A program made the position numbers and the translations under genes. Below the pieces are notes generated by a model. The model searched no databases and was not told the DNA's origin. It saw only the letters and a program-made list of their open reading frames with translations. From an uncultured Clostridia bacterium (GTDB taxonomy: Bacteria; Bacillota; Clostridia; Monoglobales; Monoglobaceae), in NCBI GenBank assembly GCA_910580105.1, contig CAJTWN010000030.1:1-8590 (forward strand): 8,590 nt of DNA, written 5' to 3'. Shown piece after piece: positions 1 through 6,431 of the stretch (its first letter is position 1; each line of letters opens with the position of its first letter).

Positions 1-145
1 CGGTCGCCGTTGGTTCGGCGGTCGGCGCCTCGGTGGGTACACTGGTCGCCGTTGCTGTCGGCTCTGGGGTTGCTGTTGCCGTTGGTGCCGGCGTAGCTGT
101 AGGCGCATCCGTCGGTTTTGCTGTCGCCGTTGCCGTTGGCTCTGT
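1..145 (-). repeat. Thr/Ala/Pro linker 6, continues past left edge
   Basis: Residues 1973-2020 (KPTDAPTATPAPT, PEPTATAT, VPTEAPT), still open at the window edge. It is the partner of linker 5. Its presence shows that at least one further module should follow outside the window. Confidence 0.9.
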
Positions 146-3100
146 TCCATCTTTCGCCGTTATACTCATATTATCATAATACAAGGTATAATCAAAACCA
201 CTGTTTCTCCATCCATCCAGAATAATCTTATCAATCTCTGCAATGGAATTCACATTCTCAAAGGTGAATGTATTGGTATTCTCTCCCAATACTGCCGTAT
301 ATTTGGTAGCCGCCGGATCTGTGAAATCAATAATATACTTCGCGTGATTCCAGGTGTTAAATTCTACCTTTGGACTCTTCCACTTCCCGCCAAGATTCGG
401 ATCCCGATCCTTGCTTATGGTCAGCGGTACCGTACTCTTTTCATTTGCATACGTTCTGAATATTTTCAGCTCTGCAACATTTTTATTGCTCTCTGGCACT
501 GTTCCGGCAATATAGAAATCCAAATCAAATTCTATGATTTTCTTATCCTTCAGCTTATTCACCAATTCGGTGTCCGTGTTGCTGTACAGATATACCTGGG
601 TGAACTCTGATCCCTTTGGATTTACCGCATCTGTTACCGCCAGTGCATTGCTGGTCAAAGGCGCTTCTTTCCCTATCTTATTGAAGGTACCATACGTTCC
701 TGCTGCATTCGGCCCAAACATCAAACTGTACGATGTGCCTTCATTCCGGACAACTGTTCCGCTTTCCGGCGATAATTCCTCATCCGCCAGCCATCCGTTT
801 TCATCAAAAGTCCATGCCTTCACAACCGCACTGCCCGGTTCTGTTGTTGCTGTAGGCCCGGCTGTCGGCACTTCGGTTGGTTCAACTGTTGCCGTTGCTG
901 TCGGCTCTGGGGTTGCTGTTGCCGTTGGTGCCGGCGTAGCTGTAGGCACATCCGTCGGTTTTGCCGTTGCTGTTGCCGTTGGTTCGGGCGGAACAACCGG
1001 GGTGGAACAGGATATGTACTTAAAATTATTTCCCCAGCCGTTCCATGCGATATTGCTCCCCTCTTCAAAACCGGGATTTCCCATCAAGTTTGTTGCTGCT
1101 TCGTCACCATCTTTTACAATACTTAAATTATCAATATATACATCTCCCCACGCATTACTCCAGGGATTGGTTACAAACAAGGGATAAACGTCCGTCACAT
1201 CGGTGGTGGTGACGGAAGCTGTATACAGCTTCCATTCATCACCGCGAACACCAAAATCATTGTCTACACCACCGATCAGGTTATATTCTCCCTGTTTTGC
1301 GAAACCGATGCGTACATTGCCGTTCCCTTTTGCCCAAAAACTGATGTTATATACCGTGTTCGGTGCAACTGTTATATCTGCATTCCGGATGGTGGCATAT
1401 TGATTTTCCGCCAATATGACCTTCATTGCACCGGTTCCTTCATAAATATTGTCACGCTCTGTATCCATGTTCGGCCCATTCTTATCAACCAACATGAAAT
1501 CATCATCTTTCCAGGTTCCCCAGTTTTCTTTCTGGCTTTCAAATCCCGGATTCTGTGTCAGCAGGTTGGTCTTTTCTGCATCGTCTGAAAGATAGAAACT
1601 GATGTCATCCATATAGAACGTACCCGTCTTATTCCATGGATTCGTCTTGAATGTCAATTTTACCTTCTCAACCCCTGCCGGTACCGTATAGGTTGCCGTA
1701 TATTCTGTCCATTCATTTTTGCTGATTCCTTTGTCTGCCAGCTGTTTTTCTTTGGCGCTTTCTCCGTTTTCCCATACACGCGGCGTTATCGCACCACCGG
1801 TTCCCTTTGCCCAAAAGCTGAATACATATGTCTTCCCTTCTGTCACCGGAATTTCCTGTGTATTGGTGAAGGCCACTGCCGCATTTGCCCGCACGTTGAC
1901 CTTTACTGCGTACATGCCTTCATGAACATATTCGCTTACTGCTTCTGCCGTTGCGGTCGCTGCGGCTGTTGCAGTTGCCTCCGGTGTTGCTGTTGCAGGC
2001 GGTGTTGATTTTGTACTTATCTGGATGCTGACATCCTTCTCTCCAACGATGAAGTCTATCATATTCTTCGCCGGGTCACTGTCCTTTGACTTCACAACAC
2101 CCGTTGCCTGCGTCCAGTAATACACCCACGCATCGTCTATGGTCAGCCAGCTCTCTTTCGGCGTCAGCTTAAGAATAACGCGGCTTCCCTGCTCTGCCTG
2201 GAAATTGGCCCCCTCTGCCAGCTCGCTGTATTCTATCTCTTCTCCTATCTTATACTCTACCTTTACATTTTCCTTCGTTCCCTTAATGTCATTCTTTATC
2301 TTCCGCAGCGGCGCACTGGTTACTACTGCGGTTGCCGTTGCTGTCGCGGTTGGAATTGAAGGTGCATTTGTTGCAGTTGCAGTTGCAGTTGCTGTTGCCG
2401 TTGCTGTAGGCCCTGCTGTAGCAGTCGGCACCTCTGTGGGTTCCGGGGTTGCCGTTGGAAGAGGACCATCCAGTGCGACAAAGACAGTTCCTGCCGGGAA
2501 CTTCGCCTGGAATTCGGGGTCGGTATAACCCGTACCGTCCTTTGGATAATATACGGTGAAGGGGTTGGTCACATCCTGGAAAGCATTGGCATTGACAGAT
2601 GCCGCTGCCGGCGCCGTTTTCCCTTCAAAAATCATATTTTTCAGCGCGTTATCCTTCCGGAATGCCGCACTTGCAATAGAGGTAATATCCCCCTTAAAGG
2701 TAATATCGGTCAAATTGCTCATAAAGGCAAAGGTACCGCCATTTATCACCGATACTCCTGCCGGAACAGTCAAAGTTTTAAACCGGCAGTTCGAAAAAGC
2801 ATTGCCTCCGAGTGATGTCACCCCGGCAGGAAGTGCAATATCCGTATATATTCCACCGCCGGATGACATCGCAAAACTATTACTGCCAATGGTAGTTAAT
2901 GTGGATGGCAGGATAATTTCCGGTCGGCTCGCTTTATCAAGCTGTGCAAAGACATTATTCCCAATATTTGTCACACCCTCGGGAATGATAATCTTTGCAT
3001 TGCCGATGGGCGCATAATACCGGAAGATTGATTTATTTGCCGTCTGTGCATACAAAACAATTGCCTTCTCAGCCTGGTCAAAATTTGTATCCTTCAATGC

Positions 3101-6061
3101 ACCAATTTGGGTAGGAATAACAATATCTTCCCCTTCATGGCCTTCCACATACTTAAAGCTGGCGGCATCGGCCGTATTCTTGATCTGCCCTGTCGCCGGA
3201 TAGTACATAAACTGATAACTGCCGTTTGAGAGCCATCCCCATTCAGCAGGAACACCTTCGGTCATCTGATAGGTGAAGGTAGCATTGGACCAGTGATTGG
3301 TTCCCTGATACACGCCCTCAACCGCAACCGGTACTGTAATACTTCCGTCCGGATTCACAACTGCTGTTGCGGTTGGTGTTGGCAGAGTTGCAGTAGCAGT
3401 TGCTGTAGCAGTTGCAGTTGCTGTAGCAGTCGCCGTTGCTGTAGCAGTCGCCGTTGCGGTTGGCGCTGCAGTAGCTGTAACTGTCGCCGTTGCGGTTGCC
3501 GTTGGTTCTGCGGTAACTACTGATGTAGCTGTAGCCGTTGCAGTCGCCGTTGGTTCTGCGGTAACAATTGCCGTTGCGGTCGGCTCTGCTTCCTTTCCTC
3601 CTTGTGTATATACAAAAATATCATCAATTGCAAAACCGCCTTTTCTGTCCTGGTAATATGGGTCCTTACTATTCACTGTTGCCGTATTCGCAATGATTCC
3701 TACACCAGCAGCCGCTTCCGATACATATGGTGCATTCTCTGATCCAGCCGCCATCAGCTGCATCGTCTCGTAATTGTCACCTACATACAAACTCACGGTC
3801 TTTGCTTCGGTATCAATGACTGCACGATAACATTTCCATTCCTTCACATCATCCATGGTCACTGCAAAGGTATCTGTTGCCGTACTATACGTCTTGCCTC
3901 CTACTACCAGCTCTATATTGCCTCTGAAGCGCAAAGCAAATATTACATTATCCTCTGTATCACGTACATTGATTCCCGATGGGTCTCCGGTGCTTCCGGG
4001 GCCTGTCATCTTATACCGGAATTCCACATATGTCTTTCCGCCCGGTTTATTGGTTATGTTTTCTGCCATCTTCAGTGCAAAACCTGTCCCGGCTTTCCAG
4101 CTGTTCGTTGTCAGATATTTCGTGGAATTTGTTCCCATTGTTGCTCTGGCTGCACTTCCGAACAAATTAATATCTATCGGCTGTTTGGAAATTCTATCTG
4201 TCGTGACTACTTTGCTTTCTTCCGATTTAACTTCTCCATCCTCAAAATCAACCTGCAGATACGCAGTCATATCTGCCGGCATTGGCGTTGCCGTTGCGGT
4301 CGGCGCCGGTGTCGGTGTTGCTGTTGCCGTCGGCTTCGGGGTTGGCGTTGCCGTTGGCTTTGCAGTCGCTGTGGCTGTTGCCGTAGCCGTAGCGGTTGCA
4401 GTCGCAGTTGGCTTTGGCGTTGGAACTGCCGTCGCTGTTGCTGTTGCTGTTGCTGTTGCGGTCGCTGTTGCCGTAGCGGTTGCCGTTGGTTTTGGTGTTG
4501 GAGTCGCCGTCGGCTTTGACGGTGGATTGGTCACGACCGCAGTCGCTGTCGCTGTTGGAATTGACGGCGGATCCGTCACAATTGCCGTTGCTGTCGCCGT
4601 CGGCGCTGGGGTTGGCGTTGCTGTTGGCTGGGGTGCATCCTTGACCGTAACAACCACCTGCATTCCTTTTTCAGCGTCTACATCCGCCGGAACAACAAAG
4701 CTGCCTTTTCCCTCGTCAATGGTCAGCGCAACATTCTTTTCCGCGCCGTTTTTATCTGTATAAACCGCCGTTGCAGTATCGACAACTTTCCCCTCTGTAC
4801 AGGCAACTGCCGCACTTACCATTTCTCCTGCAAGCACTTCCTGAGGATAGACAGAAATCTCTGCGTCCTCATTGCCGGCGGCCGTCACCGATATAATATT
4901 TTCCGTTCCTTCCTCTGCTTCCCAGCCGGCATAGAGCACAATATCCGCCATAACTGCCTGACTGAAATTATAAACTGCCGTACATTCAGCATCGGTGTAC
5001 CAACCCGTAAAGGCAAACCCCTTACGTACCGGATCAACAATGGGCTTCTTCACCTTTTCGCCCACCAGAACTGTTTCCTCCGTTGTGGTGCCATTTCCGT
5101 TTTCGAAGGTCACCTGTGCGTTGAATACAGCCTTCCAGCCCGCATAGAGGTGCAGGTTACCGGTAACACGATCTCCCATCTTCCATGCTTTTCCTTCATC
5201 CAGCCCGTTGGCTGCAGATTCTGTGGTATACCAACCGGCAAATTCATAATTCTCCCGAACCGGCTCCACATCAAAGTCCAGCATTGTGGTATTCTTTCTC
5301 ACCTTTTTTGTCAATTCACTTTTGCCGGAAATCGTTCCGCCGTTGGCATCAAACCGGACGGTATAATTGACCGAACTGCTGCCTCCGCCGCCGGAACCGC
5401 CATTGCCGCCGCCGAAACCGATAACGGGCTTATCCTCCGGGTCTCTTGTAGGCGTAACCGGCATTTCCGCAGCATCCAGAAGCTTTACCAACTCCGCCCT
5501 GGTGATATAGGCCTGGGGCCGGAAAGATTCGTCCTCATATCCATTGATGCTTCCCTTTCCAACCAAGGCTTCTACGCTCGCTCTCGCCCAGTCGGAAATT
5601 GCATCCTGATCGCTGAAGGCCAATTCCGCACTGCCTTCCACCGCATAGGCACGCGCCACAATTGCACATGCTTCTTCCCTTGTAATCGGGTCATCCGGCC
5701 GGAATGTCCCCTCTGCGTCCCCTGTGACATATCCGGCAGCCACTGCCCGGCTGACATACAAGGCATACCATTCACCATCTGCCACGTCCGTAAAGGTCAC
5801 ACCGGACAACGCCGTGACCCCCTTTGCAGAGACAATGACCTTCGCGGCCTCCGCCCGGCTGATATAATTATCCGGCCGGAACGTTCCGTCCTCATAACCA
5901 TTGATTACGCTTCGGTTGCTCCATTTATTAATGTAGCTTTCCGCCCAATGGCCGCTGATGTCAGAATATGTATTGGCCGCACTGACCACACCGATACTAA
6001 ACGTAGTCAGCACCATCGCCACCGCCAATACAACCGCCAGCGTTCTTCTTACTCTTTTCAT
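1..6061 (-). CDS. Giant SLH-anchored modular surface protein, C-terminus beyond window
   Basis: This is a partial gene: at least 2,020 codons are open from the ATG at 6061-6059 to the left edge, with frame continuity checked at about ten points along it. The start is set by AGGAGG nine bases upstream and by a Sec signal peptide (basic MKRVRR, hydrophobic core, likely cleavage VSA|AN after residue 28). Modules in order are: SLH x3 (32-196), Gly/Ser hinge (215-230), Flg_new x2 (233-380), Ig-like stretch (386-475), lectin-like module (597-825), BspA-type LRR (about 1019-1174 within 901-1199), unassigned module (1251-1352), CBM4_9-like tandem (1375-1684) and lectin-like module (1743-1972). Thr/Ala/Pro linkers lie between the later modules. 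From family knowledge, SLH modules bind secondary cell-wall polymer, so the protein should sit on the cell surface. The binding modules suggest attachment to polysaccharide or host glycan. No catalytic domain is recognised, but one could lie beyond the edge. Substrate specificity cannot be read. The gene is monocistronic as far as seen. Confidence 0.93.
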   Translation of the reverse strand, partial: MKRVRRTLAVVLAVAMVLTTFSIGVVSAANTYSDISGHWAESYINKWSNRSVINGYEDGTFRPDNYISRAEAAKVIVSAKGVTALSGVTFTDVADGEWYALYVSRAVAAGYVTGDAEGTFRPDDPITREEACAIVARAYAVEGSAELAFSDQDAISDWARASVEALVGKGSINGYEDESFRPQAYITRAELVKLLDAAEMPVTPTRDPEDKPVIGFGGGNGGSGGGGSSSVNYTVRFDANGGTISGKSELTKKVRKNTTMLDFDVEPVRENYEFAGWYTTESAANGLDEGKAWKMGDRVTGNLHLYAGWKAVFNAQVTFENGNGTTTEETVLVGEKVKKPIVDPVRKGFAFTGWYTDAECTAVYNFSQAVMADIVLYAGWEAEEGTENIISVTAAGNEDAEISVYPQEVLAGEMVSAAVACTEGKVVDTATAVYTDKNGAEKNVALTIDEGKGSFVVPADVDAEKGMQVVVTVKDAPQPTATPTPAPTATATAIVTDPPSIPTATATAVVTNPPSKPTATPTPKPTATATATATATATATATATAVPTPKPTATATATATATATATAKPTATPTPKPTATATPTPAPTATATPMPADMTAYLQVDFEDGEVKSEESKVVTTDRISKQPIDINLFGSAARATMGTNSTKYLTTNSWKAGTGFALKMAENITNKPGGKTYVEFRYKMTGPGSTGDPSGINVRDTEDNVIFALRFRGNIELVVGGKTYSTATDTFAVTMDDVKEWKCYRAVIDTEAKTVSLYVGDNYETMQLMAAGSENAPYVSEAAAGVGIIANTATVNSKDPYYQDRKGGFAIDDIFVYTQGGKEAEPTATAIVTAEPTATATATATSVVTAEPTATATATVTATAAPTATATATATATATATATATATATATLPTPTATAVVNPDGSITVPVAVEGVYQGTNHWSNATFTYQMTEGVPAEWGWLSNGSYQFMYYPATGQIKNTADAASFKYVEGHEGEDIVIPTQIGALKDTNFDQAEKAIVLYAQTANKSIFRYYAPIGNAKIIIPEGVTNIGNNVFAQLDKASRPEIILPSTLTTIGSNSFAMSSGGGIYTDIALPAGVTSLGGNAFSNCRFKTLTVPAGVSVINGGTFAFMSNLTDITFKGDITSIASAAFRKDNALKNMIFEGKTAPAAASVNANAFQDVTNPFTVYYPKDGTGYTDPEFQAKFPAGTVFVALDGPLPTATPEPTEVPTATAGPTATATATATATATNAPSIPTATATATAVVTSAPLRKIKNDIKGTKENVKVEYKIGEEIEYSELAEGANFQAEQGSRVILKLTPKESWLTIDDAWVYYWTQATGVVKSKDSDPAKNMIDFIVGEKDVSIQISTKSTPPATATPEATATAAATATAEAVSEYVHEGMYAVKVNVRANAAVAFTNTQEIPVTEGKTYVFSFWAKGTGGAITPRVWENGESAKEKQLADKGISKNEWTEYTATYTVPAGVEKVKLTFKTNPWNKTGTFYMDDISFYLSDDAEKTNLLTQNPGFESQKENWGTWKDDDFMLVDKNGPNMDTERDNIYEGTGAMKVILAENQYATIRNADITVAPNTVYNISFWAKGNGNVRIGFAKQGEYNLIGGVDNDFGVRGDEWKLYTASVTTTDVTDVYPLFVTNPWSNAWGDVYIDNLSIVKDGDEAATNLMGNPGFEEGSNIAWNGWGNNFKYISCSTPVVPPEPTATATAKPTDVPTATPAPTATATPEPTATATVEPTEVPTAGPTATTEPGSAVVKAWTFDENGWLADEELSPESGTVVRNEGTSYSLMFGPNAAGTYGTFNKIGKEAPLTSNALAVTDAVNPKGSEFTQVYLYSNTDTELVNKLKDKKIIEFDLDFYIAGTVPESNKNVAELKIFRTYANEKSTVPLTISKDRDPNLGGKWKSPKVEFNTWNHAKYIIDFTDPAATKYTAVLGENTNTFTFENVNSIAEIDKIILDGWRNSGFDYTLYYDNMSITAKDGTEPTATATAKPTDAPTATPAPTATATPEPTATATSVPTEAPTAEPTAT
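146..835 (-). other. Lectin-like beta-sandwich module B
   Basis: Residues 1743-1972 form a second jelly-roll-like module. It opens with VVKAWTFDENGW, contains KKIIEFDLDFYI and WNHAKYIIDFTD, and closes with FDYTLYYDNMSITAKDG. The opening acidic-aromatic strand and closing Y-D-N-x-S-I strand match the layout of module A, though sequence identity between the two looks low. The module is bounded on both sides by the near-identical linkers 5 and 6. It is probably a binding module; ligand and family are not certain. Confidence 0.55.
836..1000 (-). repeat. Thr/Ala/Pro linker 5, direct repeat with linker 6
   Basis: Residues 1688-1742 (KPTDVPTATPAPT, PEPTATAT, EPTEVPT). It is near identical to linker 6 at an offset of 843 bases: 891-947 matches 48-104 without a mismatch (57 bases), and similarity extends further on both sides. 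The offset is 281 codons, so the two copies are in the same frame. Confidence 0.92.
1010..1939 (-). other. CBM4_9-like tandem, out of phase at both ends
   Basis: Residues 1375-1684 hold one complete and two partial copies of a carbohydrate-binding jelly-roll resembling the CBM4_9 family. The complete copy (from T1498 to about 1654) runs TNLLTQNPGFE, YEGTGAMKVIL, YNISFWAKG, FVTNPW and VYIDNLSIV. The first copy starts late, at VHEGMYAVKV, and has FSFWAKG, KTNPWNKTG and FYMDDISFY, so it lacks the NPGFE front. The last copy (1657-1684) has only the front, TNLMGNPGFEEG to FKYIS, and then becomes linker. The family usually binds beta-glucan or xylan chains; ligand is not readable here. Confidence 0.75.
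1940..2005 (-). repeat. Thr/Ala/Pro linker 4, short
   Basis: This is a 22-residue Thr/Ala/Pro linker (residues 1353-1374), the shortest in the protein. It runs directly into the truncated front of the CBM tandem with no intervening first strand. Confidence 0.8.
2006..2311 (-). other. Unassigned small beta-rich module
   Basis: Residues 1251-1352 lie between linkers 3 and 4. The module is charged (RKIKNDIKGTKENVKVEYKI), has a tryptophan-rich middle (ESWLTIDDAWVYYWTQ) and ends in the strands NMIDFIVGEKDVSIQIS. I do not recognise a family. Flanking linkers on both sides mark it as an independent domain. The aromatic cluster WVYYW could be part of a glycan-binding face, but that is speculation. 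Confidence 0.5.
2312..2464 (-). repeat. Thr/Ala/Pro linker 3, degenerate hexanucleotide repeat
   Basis: About 51 residues (1200-1250) run from PLPTATPEPTEVPT through a Thr-Ala run to APSIPTATATATAVVT. The last element closely matches a piece of linker 1 (PPSIPTATATAVVT), which points to linker segments being copied between positions. Confidence 0.88.
2540..3005 (-). other. BspA-type leucine-rich repeat block
   Basis: Residues about 1019-1174 hold five to six repeats of roughly 22-26 residues with the LRR_5/BspA pattern of IxxPxGVTxIGxxAFxxxxxLxx. Visible copies begin IIIPEGVTNIGNNVF, IILPSTLTTIGSNSF, IALPAGVTSLGGNAF, LTVPAGVSVINGGTF and ITFKGDITSIASAAF. The block ends with the usual cap-like TVYYPKDGTGY. 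A leading segment (901-1018, with WGWLSNGSYQFMYYP) is a less clear N-terminal cap. BspA-type LRRs in Bacteroidota, Treponema and Trichomonas mediate binding to fibronectin, fibrinogen or other cells. Adhesion is therefore plausible here but not shown. Confidence 0.85.
3362..3583 (-). repeat. Thr/Ala/Pro linker 2, degenerate hexanucleotide repeat
   Basis: About 75 residues (826-900) consist of Thr-Ala runs punctuated by VVTAEPT and IVTAEPT. The run nearest the LRR block is the most uniform (about 12 consecutive Thr-Ala pairs). On the plus strand it reads as alternating GTAGCA/GTTGCA/GTCGCC hexamers, more mixed in codon use than linker 1. Confidence 0.88.
3587..4273 (-). other. Lectin-like beta-sandwich module A
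   Basis: Residues 597-825 look like a LamG/concanavalin-type jelly roll. The module opens with an acidic strand (LQVDFEDGE), contains KTYVEFRYKMTGPG and a strand-turn-strand series with EWKCYRAVIDTEAKTVSLYV, and closes with GFAIDDIFVYTQ. The closing I-D-D-I-x-V-Y strand is typical of such modules in secreted polysaccharide-degrading enzymes. The opening and closing strands pair in that fold. No catalytic residues are apparent, so a binding role is likely, with ligand unknown. Family assignment is by pattern only. Confidence 0.55.
4274..4633 (-). repeat. Thr/Ala/Pro linker 1, degenerate hexanucleotide repeat
   Basis: This is the longest linker, about 120 residues (477-596), read on the minus strand as ACN-GCN (Thr-Ala) runs broken by PTPKPT, PTPAPT and PPS-x-P. 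The plus strand shows GTTGCT/GTTGCC/GTCGCT hexamers. The longest pure runs lie around 4367-4405 and 4432-4486. Synonymous third bases vary within each run, so the repeat is better conserved as protein than as DNA. Such Thr-rich linkers are often O-glycosylated in Clostridia and act as extended spacers; glycosylation here is inference. Confidence 0.9.
4922..5365 (-). other. Two Flg_new (InlB B-type) repeats
   Basis: Residues 233-309 and 314-380 each start with a beta strand (YTVRFDANGG; AQVTFENGNG), carry a proline-anchored middle (VEPVRENYEFAGWYT; VDPVRKGFAFTGWYT) and end with LYAGW. This is the Listeria-Bacteroides repeat pattern (Flg_new/InlB B-repeat), a small beta-grasp-like module common in stalks of Firmicutes surface proteins. 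Residues 386-475 continue as a beta-rich, Ig-like stretch (IISVTAAG to VVVTVKDA) that I cannot assign to a family. Together these probably form a stalk between the wall anchor and the binding modules. Confidence 0.87.
5474..5968 (-). other. Three SLH cell-wall anchoring modules
   Basis: Residues 32-196 of the surface protein hold three SLH copies. Each has the aromatic start (YSDISGHW, FTDVADGEWY, FSDQDAISDW), the central G-Y-x-D/G-x-x-x-FRP block (INGYEDGTFRP, VTGDAEGTFRP, INGYEDESFRP) and the closing signature (ISRAE, ITREE, ITRAE). In characterised SLH proteins the TRAE-type motif contacts pyruvylated secondary cell-wall polysaccharide, and three copies form the functional trefoil. Here all three signatures are essentially intact, so anchoring should work. 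They are N-terminal, so the rest of the chain projects outward. A Gly/Ser-rich hinge (residues 215-230) follows directly and probably acts as a flexible spacer. Confidence 0.93.
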
Positions 6062-6070
6062 TACGAAACC

Positions 6071-6076
6071 CCTCCT
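6071..6076 (-). promoter_or_regulatory. Strong RBS of the SLH surface protein
   Basis: A full AGGAGG, in the context AGAGGAGGGG, lies nine bases before the ATG at 6061. It fixes the start of the surface protein and predicts efficient translation. Confidence 0.88.
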
Positions 6077-6116
6077 CTTTGTTTTGCCCGTTAATTTATA
6101 TTAAAAATATATTATT

Positions 6117-6145
6117 TTTCTATTACAAAACTCGACAGATTTCAA
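6117..6145 (-). promoter_or_regulatory. Weak candidate promoter of the SLH surface gene
   Basis: On the minus strand TTGAAA (6145-6140) is followed after 17 bases by TAGAAA (6122-6117), giving a leader of about 50 bases. The -10 matches only four of six consensus bases, and other AT-rich pairs nearby (for example around 6190-6215) are possible, so this is tentative. Confidence 0.25.
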
Positions 6146-6336
6146 TGATTTTGGAAAATGCGTACAAAAATAGTATTCTATATTATTTTAATATTATAAA
6201 ACTTTTACAAAATTATTTAAATGTGGCAAACTTTTGAATTCATGTGGTTTTCTTTTGACTCCTACAATTTTTTTCCAATCCCGCCTTCTTTTTCTGTCCA
6301 AATTCTGCAAAATCCAAAAAGTTTTCCCGTTCCCCC

Positions 6337-6365
6337 TTGACAAATTTTCCAAAACGTCGTATCAT
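6337..6365 (+). promoter_or_regulatory. Sigma-A-type promoter of htpG
   Basis: A perfect TTGACA (6337-6342) is followed after 17 bases by TATCAT (6360-6365, five of six consensus). Transcription should start near 6372, inside the CIRCE operator, so a repressor bound there would block initiation. This is the vegetative promoter layout expected for HrcA-controlled chaperone genes. Confidence 0.82.
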
Positions 6366-6369
6366 ATCT

Positions 6370-6396
6370 TTAGCACTCACACAAAGAGAGTGCTAA
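6370..6396 (+). promoter_or_regulatory. CIRCE operator (HrcA binding site)
   Basis: TTAGCACTC-N9-GAGTGCTAA is a perfect match to the CIRCE consensus, with nine-base arms and a nine-base spacer. HrcA binds this element and is released on heat shock through its dependence on GroEL. The site overlaps the predicted transcription start of htpG and lies 44 bases before its start codon. It would also sit at the 5' end of the mRNA. Confidence 0.96.
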
Positions 6397-6424
6397 TACT
6401 TTGTTTTTCTGAAAATTTACATAC

Positions 6425-6431
6425 AAAGGAG
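6425..6431 (+). promoter_or_regulatory. RBS that sets the htpG start
   Basis: AAAGGAG lies nine bases before ATG 6441. The frame is open upstream to an ATG at 6234, but that start would precede the promoter and add 69 residues with no Hsp90 similarity. The RBS and operator position settle the start at 6441. Confidence 0.93.

Noticed and set aside
534..1187. Plus-strand frame of about 217 codons with Val-Ala-Val-Gly runs
   Set aside because: Shadow of linker 5 and its flanking modules on the minus strand; low-complexity composition follows from the hexamer repeat.
3362..3583. CRISPR-like array in the linker repeats
   Set aside because: Units are six bases, contiguous and coding, with no unique spacers of regular length.
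3855..4763. Plus-strand frame of about 300 codons rich in Val-Ala-Val-Gly
   Set aside because: It is the antisense shadow of linker 1 and module A. It has no RBS, and the opposite frame has recognisable domains throughout.
5978..6061. Twin-arginine signal on the surface protein (VRRTLAV)
   Set aside because: The consensus S/T-R-R-x-F-L-K is not met and the h-region is strongly hydrophobic, so a Sec signal is more likely.
5150..6094. Plus-strand frame of about 314 codons opposite the SLH region
   Set aside because: The minus frame holds three SLH modules, two Flg_new repeats, a signal peptide and a strong RBS. The plus frame is cysteine- and arginine-rich with no family resemblance.
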